Source: CAZTKP01 sp964614215 (GTDB taxonomy: Bacteria; UBP6; UBA1177). Taken from it: a stretch of 12,059 bases of DNA. A program made the translations under genes and the position numbers. Location: the NCBI GenBank assembly GCA_964614215.1, contig CAZTKP010000077.1, positions 1 through 12,059 on the forward strand, in the 5' to 3' direction. The notes below the pieces were generated by a model. The model was not told the origin of the DNA, searched no databases, and saw nothing but the letters and a program-made list of their open reading frames with translations. Positions 6,767 through 12,059 of this stretch are shown here, in pieces (the stretch's first letter is position 1; each line of letters begins with the position of its first letter).

Positions 6767-8042
6767 CTTTTTTTATATGAACATCGGTCTGCGGGAACGG
6801 AATTTCGATGTGATTTTCCTTAAAAAGGTCCCAGATTTTAAAATAGATGTCGCTTTTTACGTTCATCATTCCGTTTTCGGGATCTGAGATCCAGCAGAAA
6901 AGTGTGAAATCAACTGAACTGTCGCCGAATCCTTTGAGATAACATGCGGGCGGTTTTTCTTTTAGCACTCTTTCGTTATTCTCAACAGCTTTGAGGATCA
7001 GTTCTTTAACAAGATTGAGATCTGAACTGTAGGAAACGCCGATATTAAGCGTAAGAAGGATATATCTGTCGGTATGTGTCCAGTTTATCACCCTTCCGGT
7101 GACGATATCTTCGTTTGGAATGAGGTACTCCGTTCCGTCCCAGGCCGTTACTGAAATATAGCGCGCCCCCATTTCGTTTACTGTTCCGAACTTTTCATCA
7201 AGCTGGATCATGTCTCCCGGTTTAATGGAGTTATCAAGCAGCAGAATAAATCCGCTGATAAGATTTGAAACGATCTTCTGAAGTCCGAAACCGATACCGA
7301 CACCAACTGCACCACTAAACACAGCAAACGCCGTCAGATCGACACCCAGAGAACTCAACCCGAACATTACCGCAACAAAATAAAAAACAATGCTGAACAC
7401 CTTTCCAAGCAGAACTCTCAGTGAAGGAGTGAGACTTTTTGTTTTCTTAAGCTTTCCCGTGACGCCGTCGGCAAGAAGTCCCGCGACCCACAGAAGTATC
7501 CCGAAAATAAAAAGACCTTTTATCACAAAATAGATGGAAACTCTCACATCACCGACCGTTGTCGAATAGGAATCAAGGAACTTAACAACATCCTTGTAAA
7601 CATCGAATGTCTTCAAAGCTATGGCAATAGAAAGAGTATATGAAATGAACTTTGAAAGCAGTTTGTTATGAATGAGGTGTGAGACCAGATCAACAACGAG
7701 AAGTATTAAAGCAAGAACCGCTATAGATTTAACGAAATAGACTCTATAACCGATCAGGTGAGCACCTAGAACAATAATTGAAAGAAAAAGCGGAAAGAAA
7801 ACACCTGTCAGGTGATCCATTAAAAGTTTGACCGGTATTGACATGAACTTCCATTTCTTTCTGATCTTTGTCGCAAATATAGCAAAGTATTTTCTAATGA
7901 TAAAAGCTATCACAAAAGAAACTATCAGAGCAGCAACTATCAGTCCTATTTCGATCAGAGTTTTTACATTGAAAACATTTTCTGATATCCAGCCGTACAG
8001 ATCGTTAAAGAACTTTGTTACTTTCGTTGTATTGAAATTCAT
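6762..8042 (-). CDS. Large MscS-family channel with extra N-terminal membrane segments
   Basis: 426 residues with about six or seven hydrophobic segments: roughly 30-50, 78-97, 103-122, 130-146, 168-189, 208-231, and the pore helix at 235-268 with SGAVGVGIGFGLQKIVSNLISG. The MscS beta domain (KPGDMIQ, GTVNEMGARYISVTAWDGTEYLIPNEDIV) and C-terminal domain follow, ending PFPQTDVHIKKD, nearly the same ending as the first channel. The multi-span architecture and the GFGLQKIVSN pore resemble the MscK/YbiO-type members, though it lacks their long periplasmic domain. ATG at 8042 overlaps the stop of the upstream Sel1 gene (ATGA) and has AAAGGAG (8054-8048) five bases before it, so the two are co-translated. 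No terminator hairpin was seen downstream. Confidence 0.93.
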   Translation of the reverse strand: MNFNTTKVTKFFNDLYGWISENVFNVKTLIEIGLIVAALIVSFVIAFIIRKYFAIFATKIRKKWKFMSIPVKLLMDHLTGVFFPLFLSIIVLGAHLIGYRVYFVKSIAVLALILLVVDLVSHLIHNKLLSKFISYTLSIAIALKTFDVYKDVVKFLDSYSTTVGDVRVSIYFVIKGLFIFGILLWVAGLLADGVTGKLKKTKSLTPSLRVLLGKVFSIVFYFVAVMFGLSSLGVDLTAFAVFSGAVGVGIGFGLQKIVSNLISGFILLLDNSIKPGDMIQLDEKFGTVNEMGARYISVTAWDGTEYLIPNEDIVTGRVINWTHTDRYILLTLNIGVSYSSDLNLVKELILKAVENNERVLKEKPPACYLKGFGDSSVDFTLFCWISDPENGMMNVKSDIYFKIWDLFKENHIEIPFPQTDVHIKKD

Positions 8043-8488
8043 TTTTTCTCCTTTTCTTTTCCGGGGTCAATGATCTCACAGGATTCCAGATCTCCGTAAT
8101 TACAGGCTTTTTTATAATATCTCCGGGCTTTCGGTCCCGGTTTTTTTCTATCTCCCTGCCAGAACTTTCCAAGCTGATAACAACCGACGGGATTTTTCAT
8201 CTTACAGGCTCTAAGAAGGTATCTTGAAGCTTTTTTTCTGTTAACATCCACATGTTTTCCGTTGAGGTAGTAAAGCCCTGTTTTTAAGCAGTCTTCCGAA
8301 TTCCGTCTCCTATCGCAGTTCTCCTTTGCCATAAGCGCTCTGTCAACAGCCCGGTAGTTATTGACCATCTCATCTCTTTTTTCTTCCTTTTCAATTCCCG
8401 AAGAAAAAATGTTCACACCAACTATCAGTAAAACAATGGTTGCAACAACACCTATGATTATCAGCAGCTGTTTCTGAGTTTTATCCAT
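8039..8488 (-). CDS. Membrane-anchored Cys-rich Sel1-repeat protein
   Basis: 149 residues. One N-terminal membrane segment (about 8-28) without a lipobox Cys probably anchors it with the rest in the periplasm. About two Sel1-like repeats follow (roughly 63-100 and 100-138), with ALMAKENC, DCLKTGLYYLNG, RACKMKNPVGCYQLG and KACNYGDLESC. Cys at 58, 67, 95, 103, 129 and 137 follow the KAC-x(7)-C helix-hairpin pattern of Helicobacter Hcp-type Cys-rich Sel1 proteins, in which such pairs form disulfides; that supports an extracytoplasmic location. The tail is Lys-rich. ATG at 8488 was chosen because GAGG (8498-8495) lies six bases upstream; an in-frame TTG at 8500 overlaps that site. First gene of an operon with the large MscS-family channel, so a channel-associated scaffold is a reasonable inference. 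Confidence 0.8.
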   Translation of the reverse strand: MDKTQKQLLIIIGVVATIVLLIVGVNIFSSGIEKEEKRDEMVNNYRAVDRALMAKENCDRRRNSEDCLKTGLYYLNGKHVDVNRKKASRYLLRACKMKNPVGCYQLGKFWQGDRKKPGPKARRYYKKACNYGDLESCEIIDPGKEKEKK

Positions 8489-8519
8489 CGGTAACCTCAA
8501 AAAGAATTAACTGTCTGGA

Positions 8520-8547
8520 AGTATATCAGGATAGAGAATAAATTCAA
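8520..8547 (-). promoter_or_regulatory. Probable promoter of the Sel1-channel operon
   Basis: On the minus strand TTGAAT (8547-8542), 16-base spacer, TATACT (8525-8520, 5/6 match). It would give a leader of about 25 bases. Its -35 lies one base from the -35 of the opposite promoter. Confidence 0.45.
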
Positions 8548-8548
8548 T

Positions 8549-8577
8549 TTGAAAGACTTCATTTTCTATGATAAGAT
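8549..8577 (+). promoter_or_regulatory. Probable promoter of the 184-residue lipoprotein gene
   Basis: TTGAAA (8549-8554, 5/6), 17-base spacer, TAAGAT (8572-8577, 4/6). The predicted start near 8584 leaves a leader of about 20 bases with the ribosome site at 8594-8599. Confidence 0.45.
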
Positions 8578-8593
8578 GACTGGTCTTAACAAA

Positions 8594-8599
8594 GAGGTG
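8594..8599 (+). promoter_or_regulatory. Shine-Dalgarno supporting a TTG start
   Basis: GAGGTG, five bases before TTG at 8605. There is no ATG or GTG at suitable spacing in this frame, so TTG is the likely initiator. Confidence 0.65.
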
Positions 8600-8604
8600 A
8601 CACT

Positions 8605-9159
8605 TTGATTTTCCGTATCTTTACAGTTTTCACTATCATTTTTCTGCTTTCAGGATGTAAGCCTGAAGACGGCTGGTGTGAGCTTGAGAAATACTCAGGC
8701 AGTGAAGATTTTGAATGTTCTCAGATGGATAGCGACTTTTCATGCACAGGTCAGTCGATCCTTGAAAGTTTCACAGACCGTACCTTCCACTACCGTAAAA
8801 CTGAAGTTTCTGACGGAAGTGCCTTTGAAACTGTAATGGAAAGACCGCAGTACATTCCTGAAACACTGACTTTCATTTCCATGGATTCATGTTTCCTGGC
8901 TCCATCCATCGGCGGAATCGATTGCAAAAGCTGGACTGAATTTGAATTCAGCACCCAGGAAAACTTTACGGTCACAGCTTCTTCAAGGTTAGATGACAAA
9001 ACAGTTTCGGCCTGTAATCCCAGGTATATCGAAGTTGAGCTTGAAGAGCAGACACTATCGGGAATTAAGCTGAATTCCGAGTTTTATCTGAACGATACCG
9101 TCATAAAAAACGGGTCGGAAATTAAGGTCAGGCACTACTTCATTTCTGAAGATCTGTAA
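8605..9159 (+). CDS. Cys-rich lipoprotein of unknown function
   Basis: 184 residues from a TTG start. The signal peptide is short, with Arg4 and a hydrophobic core, ending in the lipobox LLSGC (lipidated Cys18), so it is expected to be anchored to an envelope membrane. The mature part has six more Cys (25, 38, 47, 96, 107, 137), probably three disulfides, and alternating polar/hydrophobic stretches suggesting beta structure (FHYRKTEV, YIEVELEEQTLSGIKL, FYLND). I recognise no domain. A near-consensus promoter and strong ribosome site support it as a real gene despite the rare start codon. It is divergent from the Sel1-channel operon. It is separated from the next lipoprotein by 76 bases with their own promoter-like sequence. 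Confidence 0.82.
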   Translation: MIFRIFTVFTIIFLLSGCKPEDGWCELEKYSGSEDFECSQMDSDFSCTGQSILESFTDRTFHYRKTEVSDGSAFETVMERPQYIPETLTFISMDSCFLAPSIGGIDCKSWTEFEFSTQENFTVTASSRLDDKTVSACNPRYIEVELEEQTLSGIKLNSEFYLNDTVIKNGSEIKVRHYFISEDL

Positions 9160-9170
9160 GCTTGTTCTTC

Positions 9171-9199
9171 TTGCTAAAAAATCACAAATAAGTTAAAAT
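9171..9199 (+). promoter_or_regulatory. Probable promoter of the ZU5 lipoprotein-ankyrin operon
   Basis: TTGCTA (9171-9176), 17-base spacer, TAAAAT (9194-9199). It closely resembles the promoter at 1457-1485. The ATG at 9200 directly abuts the -10, so it cannot start translation from this promoter, which supports the ATG at 9236. Confidence 0.5.
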
Positions 9200-9235
9200 A
9201 TGGGCCGTAACAACGTATTTTTCGGAGGGGTTTCC

Positions 9236-10414
9236 ATGAAAAAGTTATTATTTCTCGCACTTGTCTCGATTCTTTTTTTTGTTTCATGCTCAGATAACCA
9301 GAAAGAAGTAACAGAAGAAGATGAAGTTGTAAAAAAACTTATAACCGCTACTGCCGGAGGAACTGTCACAGCAGATGACGGTCAGGTATCAATTGAAATT
9401 CCCGCCGGAGCACTTGCAGAAGATACTGAGATCACAGTTGAGAAAAAGAACCCGTCTCCTTATCCGGATGAAGAGTATCTTGGAAGTAACATCTATGATT
9501 TCGGACCTTCCGGGCTGCAGTTCCTTAAACCTGCAACTCTTACAATAAAGACAACGACCGGAAAAACGGCTGGGCAAACTATAACTATCGCTGTTTTTAA
9601 GACCGATAAATGGGTTTATGAAGGCAGCGGATATGAAGCTTCCGGTGATCCTATCATGTCAGGCGATCCTATCATGTCAGGTGATCCCATAATGTCAGGA
9701 GATCCGATCATGGCTGAAGTCGGACACTTTTCTGAATTTGCAGTTATGGTGTTTGATGTTGAAAAAGAAGACGACGGATCAATAGTGTCAGACAATGAAG
9801 TTGAAGACAATGAAGTTGAAGACCGAGAAGGAACCGACACAGAAATGCCTGATTCGGCAACAGATGAAAGTGTGATAACTGACGGAGAAATAGAGACAGA
9901 TGCAGATACAGAGATGCCTGATGAGGATTCTGCCGTAAAAAATCCTGACGATCTTCTCGGTGAATGGGATTATTCTGAAACTGTGTCACATATCTCGATA
10001 ATGAAAGACGAACAGGAAGGTGGCTATATTCTTGATATAAGTCTGAACAACTATGCTGAATTCTATATGGCACATGGAGCAGAGAACAGCTTCGAAGGAT
10101 ACACCTTCACTGGAGAGTTCAGCATCTGGGTCGAAGATGTGGAACAAACCGGAAACATGACCGCTGTTTTCACACTGAACCAGGACGGCACACTTGATGC
10201 CGAACTTTCAGGTGATGATCCTCTCGGGACAAGATCGCTTACAGGTGGAACACGCCCTGAACCGATTTGCGGAGACTACATGGTTAACAGTGAGGAAGAA
10301 GTCTGTGACGGTGACTATAAAAATTGTGCAGAGCTTCCGGACGAGAGTTTTACTGAGGGAATGGCAACATGTTTAGGCGACTGCTCAGGATACGATACAA
10401 CTAACTGTATGTAA
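9236..10414 (+). CDS. Lipoprotein with ZU5-like domain, acidic linker and Cys-rich C-terminal module
   Basis: 392 residues. The lipoprotein signal ends FFVSC (Cys18). A ZU5-like beta domain spans about 38-172: GGTVTADDGQVSIEIPAGAL at its start, ATLTIKTT in the middle, HFSEFAVMVF at its end. In the loop before the last strand are four copies of SGDPIM (residues 136-159). An Asp/Glu/Thr/Ser-rich linker (about 175-238) contains TEMPD twice and NEVED twice. A beta-rich region (about 242-340, LLGEWDYSETVSHISI onward) may be a lipocalin-like or sugar-binding fold, unconfirmed. The last 48 residues (345-392) have six Cys in a CGD...VCDG...NC...TC..DC...NC pattern like the Cys-rich repeats of myxobacterial and related surface proteins. 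GGAGGGG (9224-9230), five bases away, fixes ATG 9236. Followed three bases later by the ankyrin gene. Probably surface or periplasmic; function unknown. Confidence 0.88.
   Translation: MKKLLFLALVSILFFVSCSDNQKEVTEEDEVVKKLITATAGGTVTADDGQVSIEIPAGALAEDTEITVEKKNPSPYPDEEYLGSNIYDFGPSGLQFLKPATLTIKTTTGKTAGQTITIAVFKTDKWVYEGSGYEASGDPIMSGDPIMSGDPIMSGDPIMAEVGHFSEFAVMVFDVEKEDDGSIVSDNEVEDNEVEDREGTDTEMPDSATDESVITDGEIETDADTEMPDEDSAVKNPDDLLGEWDYSETVSHISIMKDEQEGGYILDISLNNYAEFYMAHGAENSFEGYTFTGEFSIWVEDVEQTGNMTAVFTLNQDGTLDAELSGDDPLGTRSLTGGTRPEPICGDYMVNSEEEVCDGDYKNCAELPDESFTEGMATCLGDCSGYDTTNCM
9641..9712 (+). repeat. Four tandem 18-bp units encoding SGDPIM
   Basis: Four perfect copies at protein level (9641-9658, 9659-9676, 9677-9694, 9695-9712). 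The DNA units differ at synonymous third positions of the Ser, Gly, Pro and Ile codons, so the array is not a fresh slippage product; the peptide sequence appears conserved. Confidence 0.9.
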
Positions 10415-10417
10415 GAA

Positions 10418-11545
10418 ATGAAAACAATAGTAATTCTTTTTTCCATTCTACTTTTACAGCTTGATCTGTTCTCAGATGAGAACGCATCTCGGACTCTGGC
10501 CGCTGCCGTTGCGGCGGGAAATTCAAAAGCTGCCGAGGAAGCCTTAAAGAATGGTGCGGACCCCAACTATGTGGACGAGGACTGGCCGCTTTTCATCACC
10601 GCTGTAACATCTAACGATGCAGAGACGACAAAACAGTTCATCAGATATTCTGTAAACACGGAAATTACAGGTCCTGATCAGAAAACCGCCCTGATGCATG
10701 CTCTTTCAATGAGACACGAGAAGATCGTCAATATGCTTCTTGCAGCCGGAGCGAACCTTAAAGCTGAAGACGGCGAGGGAAAAACTATCTTTATGTATGC
10801 AGCTGAAAATGATTTTGACAAACTGCTTCAAAGCATGCTTGACAAAGGTTTTGATAGGAACAAACGGTCTATGAAAGGTAAAACGGCTCTTGATTACGCG
10901 ATCAAGGCCCGTGTCAAAAAAACATTCCGCATACTTTCACGTCTTGAGACCATGCCCAGAGACTTCATTGAGGCTGTGGAAAAGGGAAATTCCAAAAAGG
11001 TGAAAGAGCTGTTAAGGGAAGGTGCACGACCTGAAATGAAAGATCCCAACGGGAAACCCGCCGTTCTTACAGCAATAGAGAAAGGTCATGATACGATCAT
11101 CAGTCTTTTTCTTAAGAACGGACTTGATCCGGACATTAAACTTTTTAAGAATAAGAAACTGACACTCTTTGTATATTCTATGCATAACGCAAAGTACAAG
11201 TGTGCACTAGAGATCCTTAAAGCAGGTGGCTCAGCTGATTTCAACCATCGATACAAAGGAGGCAAAACTGCTCTTATGCTTGCTATCGAGAACGGTAATG
11301 CCGCACTTATAAGCCTTCTTGTAACGAAGAACTTCGATCCTGACCGCACCGATCAGTTCGGTAATACGGCACTCATGTATGCCGCAGAAAGGAATCTGTA
11401 CTCTGTTGCCGACAAACTTCTTGAAAAAGGCTGTGACCCTACGATCAGACAAGTCGATGGAAAGACCGCCGCTGAAATTGCCGACAAAAAAGGTAATATC
11501 AGAATGAAAAAACTTCTGGAAAAAGCTGAAAAGAAATTCCTTTAG
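10418..11545 (+). CDS. Exported ankyrin-repeat protein
   Basis: 375 residues. A signal peptide (hydrophobic core about 4-18, cleavage probably near LFS) is followed by about ten or eleven ankyrin-type repeats from residue 25 to about 372, with the G-x-TAL-x-x-A and LL-x-x-GA-x-P signatures (GADPN, GKTIFMYAA, GKTALDYA, GKTALMLAI, GNTALMYAAE, GKTAAEIA). The array seems to be two blocks: the cap-like AAAVAAGNSKAAEEALKNGA (28-47) recurs as FIEAVEKGNSKKVKELLREG (183-202). Ankyrin repeats bind proteins; the signal peptide puts this one in the periplasm or beyond. The ATG lies three bases after the stop of the ZU5 lipoprotein, with only a weak AAGAA upstream, so translation probably depends on the preceding gene. 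The partner is not identifiable. Its end overlaps the convergent kinase gene by four bases. Confidence 0.88.
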   Translation: MKTIVILFSILLLQLDLFSDENASRTLAAAVAAGNSKAAEEALKNGADPNYVDEDWPLFITAVTSNDAETTKQFIRYSVNTEITGPDQKTALMHALSMRHEKIVNMLLAAGANLKAEDGEGKTIFMYAAENDFDKLLQSMLDKGFDRNKRSMKGKTALDYAIKARVKKTFRILSRLETMPRDFIEAVEKGNSKKVKELLREGARPEMKDPNGKPAVLTAIEKGHDTIISLFLKNGLDPDIKLFKNKKLTLFVYSMHNAKYKCALEILKAGGSADFNHRYKGGKTALMLAIENGNAALISLLVTKNFDPDRTDQFGNTALMYAAERNLYSVADKLLEKGCDPTIRQVDGKTAAEIADKKGNIRMKKLLEKAEKKFL

Positions 11546-12059
11546 GATTTTAAACCTTTTCTCAGTCTTACAATGAAAAAGAAAACACTTCCCTGCCCTT
11601 CAATACTGTTGCAGACTATCTTTCCGCCCATCGCTTCAATAATCCTTTTTGATATTGCAAGGCCCAGACCTGTTCCCTTGAATTTTTTAGATGTCGAGCT
11701 GTCAACCTGATAAAATCTGTCAAAGACACGAACTATCTTATCCTGCGGGATACCTATTCCGGTGTCTGTTACAGCAACTTTCATTTCAACGCAACTATCA
11801 TTCTCCGACAGTATGTCAACATCCAGAGAGATCATACCTTCAGCAGTAAATTTCTGGGCATTTCCAAGAAGGTTGCTTACCACCTGATAGAGTCTTTTCT
11901 GATCACAGGTGATTATAAGATCTTTAGAACCGTTAAAGCTATACCTGTATTCAATTTCTTTCTTACCGACAGCCTGAAAACTGTTAAAAACGGACTCAAA
12001 AAAATCATGAAGTTCAACTTCCTCAAGTTTCAGTGTTATAACTCTCTGGTCCATTGTTG
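11542..12059 (-). CDS. C-terminal catalytic domain of a sensor histidine kinase (partial, 5' end outside window)
   Basis: The visible 172 residues form a complete HATPase_c ATP-binding domain: N box SNLLGNAQKF, G1 box DTGIGIP, F box FDRFYQ, G2 box GTGLGLAISK, and a closing strand GSVFFFIVRL. The pre-domain phrase ITLKLEEVELHDFFESVFNSFQ is typical of the join between the phospho-acceptor helices and the ATPase lid in PAS- or HAMP-containing kinases. The phosphorylated His and sensor region lie beyond 12059, so stimulus and partner are unknown. No receiver domain follows; the protein ends shortly after the ATPase fold. ATG at 12054 is internal, not the start, because the frame stays open to the window edge. 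Convergent with the ankyrin gene, overlapping four bases; no terminator was seen between them. Confidence 0.93.
   Translation of the reverse strand, partial: TMDQRVITLKLEEVELHDFFESVFNSFQAVGKKEIEYRYSFNGSKDLIITCDQKRLYQVVSNLLGNAQKFTAEGMISLDVDILSENDSCVEMKVAVTDTGIGIPQDKIVRVFDRFYQVDSSTSKKFKGTGLGLAISKRIIEAMGGKIVCNSIEGQGSVFFFIVRLRKGLKS

Noticed and set aside
6635..6823. Small plus-strand open frame of 62 codons
   Set aside because: No ribosome site, overlaps the channel gene on the other strand, low-complexity repeat content; recorded as a repeat only.
9200..9235. Upstream ATG start for the ZU5 lipoprotein
   Set aside because: It abuts the probable -10 box, lacks a ribosome site, and would put twelve residues before an otherwise ideal lipoprotein signal.
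9641..9712. CRISPR-like array
   Set aside because: Units are contiguous 18-bp copies without spacers and lie in frame within a coding sequence.

Overview
The window is an A+T-rich, gene-dense stretch from a Gram-negative bacterium. Two proteins have lipoprotein signal peptides, several others have export signals, and the left edge encodes the start of a giant envelope alpha-2-macroglobulin-like protein of the kind common in Bacteroidota and related uncultured groups. The Asp/Glu/Thr-rich lipoprotein with a terminal Cys module resembles proteins from deltaproteobacterial or candidate-phylum genomes. I cannot name the taxon with confidence. No rRNA, tRNA, CRISPR array, insertion sequence or phage gene is visible. 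No gene-free stretch exceeds 300 bases; the longest is about 190 (6569-6761).

Layout, left to right. At 1-1402, on the minus strand, are the 5' end of the alpha-2-macroglobulin-like gene and a canonical mscS. At 1457-5487, on the plus strand, is a two-gene operon: a 991-residue coiled-coil/P-loop ATPase with a C-terminal winged-helix-like region, translationally coupled to a second, structurally different MscS-family channel, and closed by a hairpin terminator. At 5486-6568 (minus) is a stand-alone DUF1016/YhcG-type PD-(D/E)XK nuclease. At 6662-6766 is a degenerate short tandem repeat. At 6762-8488 (minus) is a second two-gene operon: a membrane-anchored Cys-rich Sel1-repeat protein overlapping by ATGA a third, larger MscS-family channel. 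At 8605-11545 (plus) are two lipoproteins of unknown function, the second with a ZU5-like domain, a four-copy six-residue repeat and a Cys-rich tail, followed three bases later by an exported ankyrin-repeat protein. At 11542-12059 (minus) is the catalytic end of a histidine kinase, convergent with and overlapping the ankyrin gene by four bases.

The main theme is the cell envelope. Three non-redundant MscS-type channels lie within about 7.5 kb, two of them tightly coupled to a different putative partner (a cytoplasmic ATPase, a Cys-rich Sel1 protein). The ATPase-channel operon is the best candidate for an undescribed system: a nucleotide-driven switch that could gate or assemble an MscS pore. 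Several starts were moved inward from the longest reading frame because good Shine-Dalgarno sites and promoter-like elements indicate the internal codon.
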